Source: Myxococcota bacterium (lineage in GTDB: Bacteria; Myxococcota_A; UBA9160; UBA6930). Taken from it: a stretch of 64,000 nucleotides of DNA. The first letter of the stretch is position 1. Every line of letters begins with the position of its first letter. Positions 40,286-50,322 of this stretch are shown here, one piece after another. The translations under genes were made by a program, and so were the position numbers. Where the stretch lies: the NCBI GenBank assembly GCA_028277885.1, contig JANQFK010000043.1, positions 34,568 to 98,567 of the forward strand, in the 5' to 3' direction. The notes beneath the pieces are model-generated. The model had not been told where the DNA came from, made no database searches, and saw nothing but the letters and a program-made list of their open reading frames with translations.

Positions 40286-40858
40286 GTGTCGACTCTGGTG
40301 ATGGTGAAGAAGGATGGCGAGCCGTGCATGGCCGCGGAGACCCTGACGTGCTTCGGCTCGCGCAAGCACGGCCCGCTACGTCGCGCGCCCCGAGAAGATC
40401 ATCCGGGTGGGGAGCTCCTACCTCGGCGTGGTGGGGTGGAGCGTCTCGCGGACCGTGGTCGAGAGCGCCCTCGGGCACGGCCTCGAGCTCCCGGAGTTCC
40501 GCGACGAGGGCGAGCTCTTCGAGCTCTCCCGGGAGCCCCACCGGAAGCTCGAGGAACCAGTACTTCCTGCACGCGGCCGGGGAGCGGGCTCGATCCCTAC
40601 GAGCCGTCCCACCTCACGATGTTCGTGATGAACCGGTTCGGCCTGTTCGCGCTGTACTCGCTGCGCTCCGTGGAGCAGTGCGAGCGCTTCGCCGCCATCG
40701 GGAGCGGATCCCGCTACGCGCTGGGAGCGATGCACGCGGCCTACGAGCTGGAGGTGCCGGCCGAGGACGTCGCCCGGCTCGGGGTCGAGGCCGCGATCGA
40801 GTTCGACGACGGCTCCTACGGCCCGGTCACGCTCGAGAGGATGAAGCTCGAAGCCTGA
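40286..40858 (+). pseudogene. HslV/proteasome-beta-like Ntn hydrolase, disrupted by three frameshifts
   Basis: The gene begins at a GTG with AAGGAGA upstream: STLVMVKKDGEPCMAAETLT aligns with the HslV N-terminus TTIVxVxxxGxVxIAxD. Near 40370 the match moves to the next frame (ARYVARPEKIIRVGSSYLGVVG), near 40557 to a third (QYFLHAAGE), and near 40594 back to the first (DPYEPSHLTMFVMNRFGLFALYSL, AAIGSGSRYALGAMHA, VEAAIEFDDGSYGP). Each step equals one extra base, so net frame is restored. The Thr1 equivalent appears to be Ser. Such proteins form self-compartmentalised peptidase-like rings. It is either a decayed gene or carries sequencing insertions in G/C runs. Confidence 0.75.
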
Positions 40859-40878
40859 GGGCACGGAGCCGGTCGCCG

Positions 40879-41452
40879 CTAGGAGGCCGACCCAGGATGG
40901 GTCGGCTTCCGCCGCAAAGCGAGCCCGAAGGGCTCGCTCAGCCAGGCGGCCGGCTCCGACGCCTCGGGGGCCCGCCCCACCGTGCCTCGGGACGGGGGGA
41001 GCCGCCAGGCCGAGATGGGGCCGTAGCGGCCCCGAGCCCGGATCGCCCAGGGGACGACGAAGGCCAGACCCAGCACGGGCAGCCACCAGGCGGCGCGAAG
41101 CTGGGCGACGGTGCCGAGGTCGACCGGCAGCGGGTGGTGGGAGTCGAGGGCGGCCAGGAGCCAGACGAGGGCGTTGTTGGCGACGTGCACGAGGGTGGGT
41201 GGCCACGAGCCGGGGGAAGTGCGGGCACAGGTCCGTCGGCGAGAGGCCGGCGCGGCGCACCCAGAGGGCCGGGAAGACCAGGATCAGGAGACTCGAGCAC
41301 AGCGCGAGAGCGGCGTCGGGAGCCGGGTCGTCGAGAACGGCACCGTCCAGCCACGCGGGCCAGATCGCGACGACGGCCAGCCCGCTCAGCACCTCCGCGA
41401 AGAGCAGCCAGGAGATCAGGTAGCGCGCGCGGATCCTGTCGAAGGGAGACAC
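40879..41452 (-). pseudogene. Short membrane protein (CPBP-like end), frameshifted and fused to a repeat
   Basis: N-terminal frame from a GTG at 41452: FDRIRARYLISWLLFAEVLSGLAVVAIWPAWL and LALCSSLLILVFPALWVRRAGLSPTDL are membrane segments. Near 41195 the coding signal moves by one base to VHVANNALVWLLAALDSHH and AAWWLPVLGLAFVVPWAIRARG, resembling the HxxxN end of CPBP (Abi) membrane proteases. The usual EExxxR segment is missing, so part of the gene may be deleted. The end ([20 protein letters not shown]) is translated from repeat copy 5. Assignment to CPBP is tentative. Confidence 0.55.
40880..40946. repeat. Dispersed multi-hairpin repeat, copy 5 (two-hairpin form)
   Basis: Starts taggaggccgaccc, with hairpins gccgaccc-aggat-gggtcggc and gcgagccc-gaag-gggctcgc. 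The left CTAG serves as the stop of the minus-strand membrane gene; the right half is read in frame as its C-terminus. Nearly identical to copy 7. Confidence 0.9.
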
Positions 41453-41461
41453 GGCGGCTCC

Positions 41462-44272
41462 CTAGGGCCCGACCGACGCCTCGCGCCGCCACACCCCGTC
41501 CGGCCCGCGGCGCAGCTCGCTCGTCGGCCAGTAGCGCAGGTCGAGCTCGAGGGTGCGGACCTCGGGCTTGCCCTCGAGGGTCTCGAGGCGCAGCTGGATG
41601 GAGCCGCGGTCCTCCACGCCCGCCACCGCGGCGAGCAGGGCGTCGAGATCGGGCGTGGGCACGCCGTTCACCGCCAGGATGCGGCGGCCGGCGCGCAGGC
41701 GGTGGCGCTGGGCGGGGGACCCGGCGCGGCGGGCGGCCACGTAGACGCCCTCGCGCGGCACGCCGCGCTGGACGGCGACGCTGCGGTGGGGGCGCTGGAG
41801 CACGGCCCCGGCGAAGAGCAGCACGCGGTCGGTGTCGGCGCCGCCCACCTCGGTGGTGGGCACGCGGAGCTCGAGGGGCGCGCCGTCGCGCACCAGGCGC
41901 AGCATCACGTCGGGCGCCTGGGACGCGCGCTCCACCTCGCGGAAGCGGGTGACGGTCCGCCCGTTCAGTGCCAGCAGGATGTCGCCGGGCTCGAGCAGGC
42001 CCCGGGCCGCGGTGTCGGCCGCGATGCGCAGCACCGAGAGCGCCTGGCGACCCTCGGCGTCGTGGGCCTCCAGGGCGGCAGCCTCCGCCTCGGGCAGGCC
42101 CCGCGCCCGGGCCTCGGCGAGGGAGAGCGGCGCGAGCTCCACGCCGAGGGTCCGCCAGCCCAGGCCCTCCCCGGAGCGCAGGCCCGGGAGCAGCTCGCTC
42201 ACGAACCCGATGGGCAGGCCGGCGAGCGAGGCCCGGGGCTTGGCGCCTCCGCCCGAGAAGGAGCTCCAGAGCCCGAGCACCCGCCCCCTGCGGTCGGCCA
42301 GCACCCCGCCCACGGTGGAGAGGGTCTCGGTGAGGAGCGCCAGCTCGATGTTGGACTCGCGGAAGCGCGGCGCGCCCGAGGGCGCCACCGCGGCGGCCTC
42401 GAAGCGTGCCACCTCGGTCTCCCGGGCCACCGGGTTCTGGCGCGCGTTCAGCCCCACCAGCCAGAGCTTGCGGCCCGGCTCGAGCCTGCCCGGAGCGAGG
42501 CGCGCGCTGCGCACCGGGGTGCCGGCCAGGAGCACCGGGTCGTAGCCCACGAAGGCGAGGTTGTGCTCGGGATGCAGGGCCAGCACGCGGCCCGGCACCC
42601 GCGCCGAGCGGGCGAAGGTGAGGGTCACGTCGCCGAGCGTGATGGGGACGGTGTCGCGGTCCACCACCACGATGCCGGCCTCGGCGTCGACGACGAGTCC
42701 GGTCCCGGAGAAGGCGGCGCCGTGGACGCCGTCGATGCGGTGGGGGATGTCGAACTCGACGAACACCAGGGACGGCGCGAGGGCCCGGGCGGGGCGCGGT
42801 CCGCCGTTCGGGAACGCGGTCGCGATGGGCTCCGGGGCGCGCGGCTGCGGAGGCGCCGGGGCCTCCTCGCAGGGCCAGCTGCCGTCCTCGGGCGACAGCC
42901 GGCACGTCCGCAGCGGGAACCAGCGCCGGTCCACCTCGAGCACCGCGACCCGCGTCCGCTGGGGCTCGCCGAGCGCCCGCCAGCGCAGCGGAACCCGCGT
43001 GCGGTCCGGGAGCGCCGCGATGCGCGCGGCGAAGTCCTCGAGACCCTCCACGGGACGGCCCGCCAGCTGGGTGAGGATGGCGCGGCCGGGCACCCGCGCG
43101 CGCCGCAGCCCGTAGCCCGGCGCGGCCACGTAGACGCCCCGCGCCGGCACCCCGTAGCTGCGCGCCTGCTGGTAGGAGAGCGGGTGGATCACGCCGCCGC
43201 CCATCTCGAGGTAGCGGTCCGGCGTGATGGCGTGGAGGTCGCCCACGACGAGCTCGATGGCGAGGGGCTCGCCGCGACGCTCGACGTCGAGGACGACGCC
43301 CTCCCCCACCGCCTCGTCGAGGTGCGCCTCGAGGATCGCGAAGTCGTCCACGCGCCGGCCGTCCACGCGCAACACCACGTCGCCGGGCTCGAGGCGCTCG
43401 TGGGCCGGCCCCTCGGGCACGACGTCCCGCACCACCAGGCGCCCGGTGGCGTCCGGGACGGCCTCGCGCAACGCGCTCTCGGTCTCCCGGCGCAGGCCCA
43501 GGCGGCGCAGCTCGTCGAAGGGCTCGTGGCGGAAGGTGGCCTGGAGGGTGCCCCGCGGCACGGGCTCGCCGCGGCGCACCAGCTCCAGGGCGCGCACGAC
43601 CCGGTCGAGGGGCAGGAAGAAGCTCGCCGACGCGCCCGAGCGCGCGCCGGCGTTGAGCGCCACGGCGCGGCCGCGGCGATCGATCACGGGCGAGCCCGAG
43701 GAGCCGCCCGAGGTGCCCGAGGCCGCCTGGAAGTAGAAGGTGTTGAAGTCGTTGTAGCGGCCGCGCCCGTAGGTCGGGGCCTCGCGGTCGAGGCGCGCCA
43801 GGGTGCCGTCGAGGATGGAGAGCTTCTCGCCGGCGTCGTTCCCGATCACCCGCACCTCGATCCCCACCCGGGCGCCGCGAGGCTCCAGTGGGATCTCGCG
43901 CAGGGTCATGAAGCGCACGTCCGCGGGATCGAAGCGGAAGAAGCCGAAGTCGTGCACCGGGTCCCGGTAGATCGGCACCACGTCCACCTTCTCGTGGTTC
44001 AGGAACACGGCCTGGGCGGTCACCGGGCCGGGCCGCACCACGTGGCGGTTGGTGAGGATCAGGCCCCGGCGGGCGTCCACCACGAAGCCCGTCGCGTTGG
44101 CGACGGCGGCGCCGTCGGTGTCGAAGGGGCGCGTGGCGCTCACCCGCAGCGCCACCACGGCGGGCACGGCGCGATCGAGCACCGCGGTCCAGTCGCCGGG
44201 CGCGGCGGGAGCCGGCGCGGGAAGCAGCAGGGCGATCAGGAGGCCCAGCCGGGCCGGCCGGCCTCGGCTCAC
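41462..44272 (-). CDS. Tandem trypsin/PDZ protease, Nma111/DEG7-like
   Basis: 936 residues, GTG start in a GTGA overlap with ribE. Signal peptide LGLLIALLLPAPAPAA. The first protease domain has the full triad: H77 in LTNRHVV, D108 in DPVHDFGFFRFDP, and Ser192 in SGTSGGSSGSPV. PDZ domains follow (LEPGDVVLRVDGRRV). A second protease-like domain has lost it: VDRDTV in place of the His box, HPEHNLAFVGYDP, and TLSTVGGVL in place of GxSGG; further PDZ regions end the protein (LEPGDILLALNGRTV; LRAGRRILAVNGVP). This two-domain plan with a dead second half is that of eukaryotic Nma111/DEG7. Probably a periplasmic quality-control protease. Confidence 0.9.
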   Translation of the reverse strand: MSRGRPARLGLLIALLLPAPAPAAPGDWTAVLDRAVPAVVALRVSATRPFDTDGAAVANATGFVVDARRGLILTNRHVVRPGPVTAQAVFLNHEKVDVVPIYRDPVHDFGFFRFDPADVRFMTLREIPLEPRGARVGIEVRVIGNDAGEKLSILDGTLARLDREAPTYGRGRYNDFNTFYFQAASGTSGGSSGSPVIDRRGRAVALNAGARSGASASFFLPLDRVVRALELVRRGEPVPRGTLQATFRHEPFDELRRLGLRRETESALREAVPDATGRLVVRDVVPEGPAHERLEPGDVVLRVDGRRVDDFAILEAHLDEAVGEGVVLDVERRGEPLAIELVVGDLHAITPDRYLEMGGGVIHPLSYQQARSYGVPARGVYVAAPGYGLRRARVPGRAILTQLAGRPVEGLEDFAARIAALPDRTRVPLRWRALGEPQRTRVAVLEVDRRWFPLRTCRLSPEDGSWPCEEAPAPPQPRAPEPIATAFPNGGPRPARALAPSLVFVEFDIPHRIDGVHGAAFSGTGLVVDAEAGIVVVDRDTVPITLGDVTLTFARSARVPGRVLALHPEHNLAFVGYDPVLLAGTPVRSARLAPGRLEPGRKLWLVGLNARQNPVARETEVARFEAAAVAPSGAPRFRESNIELALLTETLSTVGGVLADRRGRVLGLWSSFSGGGAKPRASLAGLPIGFVSELLPGLRSGEGLGWRTLGVELAPLSLAEARARGLPEAEAAALEAHDAEGRQALSVLRIAADTAARGLLEPGDILLALNGRTVTRFREVERASQAPDVMLRLVRDGAPLELRVPTTEVGGADTDRVLLFAGAVLQRPHRSVAVQRGVPREGVYVAARRAGSPAQRHRLRAGRRILAVNGVPTPDLDALLAAVAGVEDRGSIQLRLETLEGKPEVRTLELDLRYWPTSELRRGPDGVWRREASVGP

Positions 44273-44889
44273 GTGGTGCCCGCCGCGCCGCGCGACGGGA
44301 GGATGCGGTCGAGGTAGCGCTTCACGTACTTGCCGAGCACGTCGGCCTCGAGGTTCACCGGCGTCCCCGGCGCCAGCTCGCCGAGGGTGGTGACCGCCAG
44401 GGTGTGGGGGATGAGGGCGACGTCGAAGCCCTCGGCCTCGACCCCCACCACGGTGAGGGAGACGCCCTCGATGGCGACGGAGCCCTTCTCGACCAGCCAG
44501 CCGGCGAAGTCGGCGTCGCAGTCGACGAAGAGCTGCACGTCGTCGCCGCGGCGGCGCAGCTCGCGCACCCGGCCCGTGCCGTCGACGTGGCCTTGCACGA
44601 TGTGGCCGTCGAGGCGCGCGTCGGCCCGCATCGCCCGTTCGAGGTTCACCCGGGAGCCCTCCCCGAGGCGCCCGAGGGCGGTCCGCTCCAGGGTCTCGCG
44701 CACGGCGTCGAAGGCCAGGCACCCCTCGCCGAGCTCCGCCACGGTGAGGCAGGCGCCGTTCACCGCCACGCTGTCGCCGAGCGCGACCCCCTCGGTGACC
44801 TCCGGCGCCTCCACCACGAGGCGCACCCGGCCCTCCTCGGGCTTCAGCGAGGTGACGGTGCCGACGGTCTCGACGATCCCGGTGAACAC
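44269..44889 (-). CDS. ribE: Riboflavin synthase, alpha subunit
   Basis: 206 residues. Two lumazine-binding repeats: MFTGIVETVGTV ... VNGACLTV ... VNLERAMR and HIVQGHVDGTGRV ... IEGVSLTVVGV ... VNLEADVLGKYV, the classic internal duplication of this enzyme, which dismutates two 6,7-dimethyl-8-ribityllumazine molecules to riboflavin. Length is normal. It is separated from other rib genes and sits at the end of the threonine operon, 9 bases after thrC. No FMN riboswitch is seen nearby. Confidence 0.96.
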   Translation of the reverse strand: MFTGIVETVGTVTSLKPEEGRVRLVVEAPEVTEGVALGDSVAVNGACLTVAELGEGCLAFDAVRETLERTALGRLGEGSRVNLERAMRADARLDGHIVQGHVDGTGRVRELRRRGDDVQLFVDCDADFAGWLVEKGSVAIEGVSLTVVGVEAEGFDVALIPHTLAVTTLGELAPGTPVNLEADVLGKYVKRYLDRILPSRGAAGTT

Positions 44890-44898
44890 GGCCGGCCC

Positions 44899-46251
44899 TC
44901 AGGCGCCGAAGCGGCGCTCGATCTCCCGGAGCATGGTGTCGCGCACCCGCTCGTAGTCGGCGGGCAGCTCGATGGGCGGATTCGGCAGCTCGGACTGGAT
45001 GCCCTCGAGCTCCATGTTGTGGTAGCGCACCTTGAAGTCGACGAACTTGAGGCCGTGGGCGGTGGAGATCACCACCACGCGGTCCGAGGGCTTGATGCGC
45101 CCGTCGTCCACCAGCTTGCGCGTCACGGCCAGGGCCACGCCGGTGTGGGGGCAGTTGAACAGGCCGGTGCGGTCGGCGTGGGCACAGGCCTCGGCCAGCT
45201 CGGACTCGCTGGCCTGCTCCACGATGCCGTCGAAGCGCTGGATGGCGTCCACCGCCTTCCGGTAGGAGACCGGGTTCCCGATCTGGATCGCCGAGGCCAG
45301 GGTGGGCCGCGCCGCGATGGGCTCGAACACCCGGAAGTCGCGCTGGTAGGCGAGGTAGAGCGGGTTGGCCTGCTCCGCCTGGGCGCACACGATGCGCGGG
45401 CGACGGGACACCAGGCCCAGCTCCAGCATCATGTCGAACCCCTTGGCGAGGGCCGACACGTTGCCCAGGTTGCCGCCGGGAATCACGATCCAGTCCGGCA
45501 CCTCCCAGTCGAACTGCTGCACGATCTCGATGCCGACGGTCTTCTGGCCTTCGATGCGCAGGCTGTTCATGGAGTTGGCCAGGTAGATCCCGTCGCGCTC
45601 GGCCACCTGCTTCACGATCTCCATGCAGCCGTCGAAGTCGGTGTCCAGGGCGAAGACGATGGCGCCGTTCGCCACGGGCTGGATCAGCTGGGCCAGCGAG
45701 ATCTTGCCCCGGGGCAGGAACACGATGGCGGGGATCCCGGCGCCCGCCGCGTAGGCGGCCAGGGCGGCCGAGGTGTCCCCCGTGGACGCGCAGGCCACGG
45801 CGCGCACCGGCTTCCCGCGGGCGATCATCTCCTTCACCATGGAGACGAGCACCGTCATGCCGAGATCCTTGAAGGAGCCGGTGTGGGTGTTGCCGCAGAG
45901 CTTGAGCCAGAGGTCGTCGAGGCCGAGCTCCCGGCCGTAGCGCTCGGCCCAGAACAGGTTCGTGTGGCCTTCGTACATCGAGACGACGTTCTCGTTGTCG
46001 ATCTCGGGGAGCACCCACTCCTTCTTGCCCCAGACCCCCGAGCCGTAGGGCCAGGAGTTCTTGTGGGCGCGCTCCTCGAACAGGGCCTTCCACTCCGCGC
46101 CCGGGGTCTTGCGCAGCTCGTCCATGTCGTGGACGACCTGCAGCAGCCCGCCCTCGGCGTCGGTGTAGACGACCTCGTCGAGGGGATGGCGCTCGGCGGG
46201 GTTCGCGAGGCTCTCGAACCAGGCGCGGTAGCGGGGCTTGTCGTCCACCAT
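44899..46251 (-). CDS. thrC: Threonine synthase
   Basis: 450 residues. PLP-dependent fold type [33 protein letters not shown] with the Schiff-base Lys128, [16 protein letters not shown] and [14 protein letters not shown] for phosphate binding. It converts O-phosphohomoserine to threonine. The ATG overlaps the homoserine dehydrogenase stop (TGATG), consistent with joint control. An N-terminal 60 residues before the catalytic core match the longer bacterial threonine synthases. A homoserine kinase gene is not in the window. Confidence 0.95.
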   Translation of the reverse strand: MVDDKPRYRAWFESLANPAERHPLDEVVYTDAEGGLLQVVHDMDELRKTPGAEWKALFEERAHKNSWPYGSGVWGKKEWVLPEIDNENVVSMYEGHTNLFWAERYGRELGLDDLWLKLCGNTHTGSFKDLGMTVLVSMVKEMIARGKPVRAVACASTGDTSAALAAYAAGAGIPAIVFLPRGKISLAQLIQPVANGAIVFALDTDFDGCMEIVKQVAERDGIYLANSMNSLRIEGQKTVGIEIVQQFDWEVPDWIVIPGGNLGNVSALAKGFDMMLELGLVSRRPRIVCAQAEQANPLYLAYQRDFRVFEPIAARPTLASAIQIGNPVSYRKAVDAIQRFDGIVEQASESELAEACAHADRTGLFNCPHTGVALAVTRKLVDDGRIKPSDRVVVISTAHGLKFVDFKVRYHNMELEGIQSELPNPPIELPADYERVRDTMLREIERRFGA

Positions 46252-47591
46252 CAGACCCCCTCCTCGATGCGGATCAGGCGCGTCGGCGCCGTCACCTCGG
46301 GAAGCCCGTCGATGCGCTCGAGGGCCTGGCGCACCGCCCCTTCCCGCGCGGGGTGGGTGAAGACCACGACGGGCACCGAGCCCCCCTGCTCCTTCTGGGC
46401 CACCTCGCCCTTCTGCACCACGGACTGGATCCCGATGCCGTGGTCGCCGAGCTCGCCGGCGATGCGCGCCAGGACGCCGGGGTGGTCGAGGGCGGTGAAG
46501 ACGAGATAGCAGCGCCCGTGGAGCTCGGCGAGGGGAACCAGGGGCTTCGGGCGCAGGTGGTCCGGCACGTAGGAGAGCGGCGCCACGCGGCCCGCCTGGC
46601 CGCGCCGGATCTCCCGGGCGATCTCCATCAGGTCCGCCACCACGGCGCTCGCCGTGGGCATCTCGCCCGCCCCGGCGCCGTAGAACAGCGTCGGGCCCAC
46701 GGCGTTGCCGTGCACCGCGATGGCGTTCATGGCGCCGTCCACCTTGGCGAGCAGGCTCGAGGCGGGGATCAGCGTCGGGTGGACCCGGGCCTCGATGCGC
46801 TCGCCGCCGTCCTCTCCGACGTGGAGCTTGGCGATGCCGAGCAGCTTGATGCGGTAGCCGAGGTCGCGGGTCACCTCGATGTCGAGGGGCGTCACCCCGC
46901 GGATGCCCTCGGTGGGGATCTCCTTGAAGGTGAGCTCGGCGCCGAACGCCATGGCGGTGAGCAGGGTGAGCTTGTGGGCGGCGTCCACGCCGTCCACGTC
47001 GAAGCTCGGATCCGCCTCGGCGTAGCCCAGGTCCTGGGCGCGCTTGAGCACCGCCTCGAAGGGCTCGCCGGTCTCCTCCATCTCGGTGAGCACGTAGTTG
47101 GTGGTGCCGTTCATGATCCCGTGGAGGCTGTCGATGCGGTTGGCCGAGAGCCCCTCGCGCATGGAGCGCAGGATCGGGATGCCGCCGCCGACGCTCGCCT
47201 CGAAGGCCACGTCCACGCCCTTGCGCGCCGCGGCGTCGAAGATCTCGTTGCCGTGGAGCGCGAGCAGCGCCTTGTTGGCCGTCACCACGTGCTTGCCGCG
47301 GTCGATGGCGCGCAGGGTGAGGCGCCGCGCGGCGTCGTAGCCGCCCACCAGCTCCACCACGATGGAGACCTCGGGGTCGTCGATCAGGGCGTCGGAGTCG
47401 TCGTCGAAGCGCACGCCGTCGAGGGGTACGCCCCGGTCGCGGCGCGTGTCGAGGTCGGCGATGCGCACGAGCCGCAGCGGGAAGCCGAGCCGCTCCGAGA
47501 GCACGGACTCGTTGCGCTGGAGCACCTTCACCACGCCGGTCCCGATCGTGCCGAAGCCGATCAGACCGACCCCGACCGCGTCCCCGGCCAC
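46251..47591 (-). CDS. hom: Homoserine dehydrogenase with ACT domain
   Basis: 446 residues. N-terminal Rossmann motif [14 protein letters not shown], catalytic core [38 protein letters not shown] and the homoserine dehydrogenase signature [20 protein letters not shown]-terminal ACT domain ([32 protein letters not shown]) allows feedback inhibition by threonine. GTG start at 47591. It makes homoserine from aspartate semialdehyde for the thrC product downstream. Confidence 0.96.
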   Translation of the reverse strand: MAGDAVGVGLIGFGTIGTGVVKVLQRNESVLSERLGFPLRLVRIADLDTRRDRGVPLDGVRFDDDSDALIDDPEVSIVVELVGGYDAARRLTLRAIDRGKHVVTANKALLALHGNEIFDAAARKGVDVAFEASVGGGIPILRSMREGLSANRIDSLHGIMNGTTNYVLTEMEETGEPFEAVLKRAQDLGYAEADPSFDVDGVDAAHKLTLLTAMAFGAELTFKEIPTEGIRGVTPLDIEVTRDLGYRIKLLGIAKLHVGEDGGERIEARVHPTLIPASSLLAKVDGAMNAIAVHGNAVGPTLFYGAGAGEMPTASAVVADLMEIAREIRRGQAGRVAPLSYVPDHLRPKPLVPLAELHGRCYLVFTALDHPGVLARIAGELGDHGIGIQSVVQKGEVAQKEQGGSVPVVVFTHPAREGAVRQALERIDGLPEVTAPTRLIRIEEGV

Positions 47592-47594
47592 GGC

Positions 47595-48800
47595 CTAGTC
47601 CTCCGAGCCGCGCAGGAAGCGGCGGATGCCGCGAACGGCCTGCCGGATGCGGTGGACGTTCTCCACCAGGGCGAAGCGGACGAAGCCCTCGCCGTTCTCG
47701 CCGAAGCCCACGCCCGGCGCCACCGCCACCTTGGCCTCGCGCAGCAGCCGCTTCGAGAACTCGAGCGACCCCATCGAGCGGAAGGGCTCCGGGATCGGGG
47801 CCCAGACGAACATCGTGGCCAGGGGCTTCTCGATCTTCCAGGAGCCGGGCCCCGGGGCCTCGAGGCCCTCGATCAGCGCGTCGCGTCGGGCCTTGTACTC
47901 GTCCACGGTGGCGTCCACGCAGTCCTGGGGTCCGCGCAGCGCCACGATGGCGCCGATCTGGATGGGCTGGGGGATGCCGTAGTCGAGGTAGCTCTTGATG
48001 CGGGTGAGGGCCTGGACCATCTCGCGGTTGCCGCAGGCGAAGCCCACGCGCCAGCCCGCCATGGAGTGGCTCTTCGAGAGCGAGATGAACTCGATGGCGA
48101 CGTCCCGGGCCCCGGGCACCTCGAGGATGCTCGGCGGCTTGTAGCCGTCGAAGGCGATCTCGGCGTAGGCGAAGTCGTGGATCACCATCAGGTCGTTCTC
48201 GCGGGCGAAGTCGACGATGCGCTCGAAGAAGCCGCGGTCCACCACCTGGGTCGTGGGGTTGTGGGGAAAGGACAGGATCAGCAGCTTGGGCCGCGGCCAG
48301 GTGCGGTGCAGCGCCTGCTCGAGGTTCGCCACGAAGTCGCTGTCGGCGGTGAGGGGCACGTGGCGCAGGTCGCCGCCGGCGATGATGGTCGAGTACTGGT
48401 GGATGGGATAGGTCGGGTCCGGTGCGAGCACGACGTCGCCGGGTCCCACGGTCATCAGCACGAAGTGGGAGAGGCCCTCCTTCGCGCCGATCACCGCGAT
48501 CGCCTCGCCGTCGGGGTCGAGCTCCACGGCGTGGCGGCGCTGGTACCACTCGCAGATGGCCGCCCGCAGGTTGGGGACGCCGCGGGAGGACGAGTAGCGG
48601 TGGTTGCGCGCGTTGCGGGACGCCTCGCAGATCTTGTCCACCACGTGGGGCGGCGTGGCGATGTCGGGGTTTCCCATGCCGAGGTCGATCACGTCCTCGC
48701 CGGCGCGGCGCGCGGCGTGGCGCAGGTCCGTCACCTCCGCGAGCACGTAGGGCGGCAGGCGCAGCAGCTTCGAGAAGTCGTGTCGGATGCGGTCGGGCAT
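47595..48800 (-). CDS. Class I aminotransferase, alanine-transaminase (AlaC) type
   Basis: 401 residues. PLP fold type [79 protein letters not shown] and the PLP-lysine in [14 protein letters not shown] near 243. This matches AlaC/LL-DAP-aminotransferase-like enzymes that often precede hom in Firmicutes and Proteobacteria. Alanine or another amino acid is the likely substrate; specificity is not proven. ATG at 48800, first gene of the alaC-like-hom-thrC-ribE-protease operon. Confidence 0.9.
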   Translation of the reverse strand: MPDRIRHDFSKLLRLPPYVLAEVTDLRHAARRAGEDVIDLGMGNPDIATPPHVVDKICEASRNARNHRYSSSRGVPNLRAAICEWYQRRHAVELDPDGEAIAVIGAKEGLSHFVLMTVGPGDVVLAPDPTYPIHQYSTIIAGGDLRHVPLTADSDFVANLEQALHRTWPRPKLLILSFPHNPTTQVVDRGFFERIVDFARENDLMVIHDFAYAEIAFDGYKPPSILEVPGARDVAIEFISLSKSHSMAGWRVGFACGNREMVQALTRIKSYLDYGIPQPIQIGAIVALRGPQDCVDATVDEYKARRDALIEGLEAPGPGSWKIEKPLATMFVWAPIPEPFRSMGSLEFSKRLLREAKVAVAPGVGFGENGEGFVRFALVENVHRIRQAVRGIRRFLRGSED

Positions 48801-48855
48801 GGCGGGCGAGTGCCGGGCACCCCTCCGTAGATGCCCGAGGTTATTGGAGAAATCG

Positions 48856-48874
48856 GGCCCCGGCAAGCCGGGCC
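48856..48874 (-). terminator. Terminator-like hairpin after the permease gene
   Basis: ggccccggc-aa-gccgggcc forms an 8-bp stem with one bulge, 13 bases past the permease stop, followed on the minus strand by CGATTTCTCC. It would separate the permease from the amino-acid operon. Confidence 0.5.
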
Positions 48875-48886
48875 GGGACCCGGATC

Positions 48887-50230
48887 CTACCTGGCGGCGG
48901 AGCGCGCGAACAGCGCGTAGCAGGGCAGCCCGGCGGCCAGCACGAACAGGCCCGTCAGGGCCTCGCGCGGGCGTCCGAGCCCGAGCCCGAGGGCGATGGC
49001 GACGTTGGCGACGACGTAGACGGCCGGCACGACGGGGTAGCCCCAGGCCCGGTAGGGCCGGGGCCGGTCCGGCTGCCGGCGCCGCAGGGCGAACAGCGCC
49101 AGGGTGTCGGCGGTGGTGGCCAGCACGATGGCGAAGGTGGTGAAGTCGAGGACGCTGGGGAAGCTGCGCAGGAAGACCACCAGCGCGACGGAGACCGCGC
49201 CCTGGAGGACCACGGCGCCGGTGGGGGTACCGAAGCGCGCGTGCACGCCGTCGAGCCCCCGGAAGAACAGGCCGTCGAGCGCCATCGCGTAGGCGATGCG
49301 CGGACCCACCAGCACCGTCGCGTTCAGGGTGCCGAGGATCGAGGCGAGCACGAAGCCGGCCACCAGGCGCCCGCCGAGCCCGCCGAAGAGCGCCCCCGCC
49401 GCCGCCTCGCCCGCGTTGGAGGTCTCGCGCAGCTCCGCGACGGGCAGGGCGTAGAGGTAGGCGGCGTTCATCACCAGGTAGATGCCGGTGCAGACCGCCA
49501 GCCCGAGGAAGAGCGAGCGCGGCAGGTTGCGGCCGGGGTCGCGGATCTCGCTGGCGACGTAGACCGAGGCGTTCCAGCCCAGGTAGCTGAAGAGCACCGG
49601 CGAGAGCGCCAGCGCGAAGGCGCCCGCCGAGAAGGCCTCCCCGGCTCCCCGGACCAGGGGCTGCAGGTGTGCGGCGTCGCCGGCGCCGCTCAGCGGCGCG
49701 AGCAACCCGAAGGCCAGCAGGGCCCCCACCTTCACCCAGCCCGTGGCGTTGTTGGCGCGAGCGCCCCAGCGGACGCTCACGTAGTTGAGCGCGGAGCTGG
49801 CCGCGATGGTGGCCACGGCGAGGCCCAGGGCGGCGGACTCGCCGAGCCCGAGCCAGCCCGCCACGCCGTCGGCGAACCCAACCGCCAGGGTGGCCACGGT
49901 GCCGGCGAAGATCGCGAAGAAGGTGAGCCAGCCGACCGCGAAGCCCGCCACCGGGTGGAAGGCCTCGCGCAGGAACACGTAGTCGCCGCCGGCGTGGGGG
50001 TACATGGCGCCGAGCTCGGCGTTGGCGAGGGCGCCGGCCAGGGAGAGCAGGCCCCCCGCGATCCACACCGCGAAGATCAGGCCGACGTGGGGCAGCCGGT
50101 CCGCGATGGGACCGGGGGTGAGGAAGATCCCCGACCCCACCACCGAGGCCACCACCAGGAAGACCGCGTCCTGGAGGCTCAGGACCGGCCGCAGCCGGTC
50201 CCGCGGGTCGCGCGCCGACGTCTCGCTCAC
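48887..50230 (-). CDS. APC-superfamily amino acid permease
   Basis: 447 residues with about twelve membrane helices. The substrate-site motif of the APC fold, [18 protein letters not shown], is at residues 26-45 and [28 protein letters not shown] is the typical later helix. [28 protein letters not shown] closes the transport core. It should import or exchange an amino acid by proton or antiport coupling. Type resembles LAT/YfnA-like members. GTG start at 50230. It precedes the amino-acid biosynthesis operon on the same strand. Confidence 0.9.
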   Translation of the reverse strand: MSETSARDPRDRLRPVLSLQDAVFLVVASVVGSGIFLTPGPIADRLPHVGLIFAVWIAGGLLSLAGALANAELGAMYPHAGGDYVFLREAFHPVAGFAVGWLTFFAIFAGTVATLAVGFADGVAGWLGLGESAALGLAVATIAASSALNYVSVRWGARANNATGWVKVGALLAFGLLAPLSGAGDAAHLQPLVRGAGEAFSAGAFALALSPVLFSYLGWNASVYVASEIRDPGRNLPRSLFLGLAVCTGIYLVMNAAYLYALPVAELRETSNAGEAAAGALFGGLGGRLVAGFVLASILGTLNATVLVGPRIAYAMALDGLFFRGLDGVHARFGTPTGAVVLQGAVSVALVVFLRSFPSVLDFTTFAIVLATTADTLALFALRRRQPDRPRPYRAWGYPVVPAVYVVANVAIALGLGLGRPREALTGLFVLAAGLPCYALFARSAAR

Positions 50231-50251
50231 GGCGCGACGCGCGCGCCCCCC

Positions 50252-50322
50252 GGCATCCGGGCGAGCCCTTCGGGAGGGCCTTGCAGCGGACGCCGACCCA
50301 TCCCGGGCCGGCCTCCTAGCCG
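50252..50322. repeat. Dispersed multi-hairpin repeat, copy 6 (degenerate)
   Basis: gcgagccc-ttc-gggagggc (decayed) and gccgaccc-atccc-gggccggc, ending ctcctagcc, whose CTAG provides the TAG stop of the pyrophosphatase at 50316-50318. Confidence 0.75.

Noticed and set aside
40016-40369. Minus-strand ORFs overlapping the Ntn-hydrolase-like start
   Set aside because: No family features; codon composition and the plus-strand HslV-like blocks favour the plus strand.
44890-44898. FMN riboswitch before ribE
   Set aside because: Only 9 bases separate thrC and ribE; no room and no conserved RFN elements.
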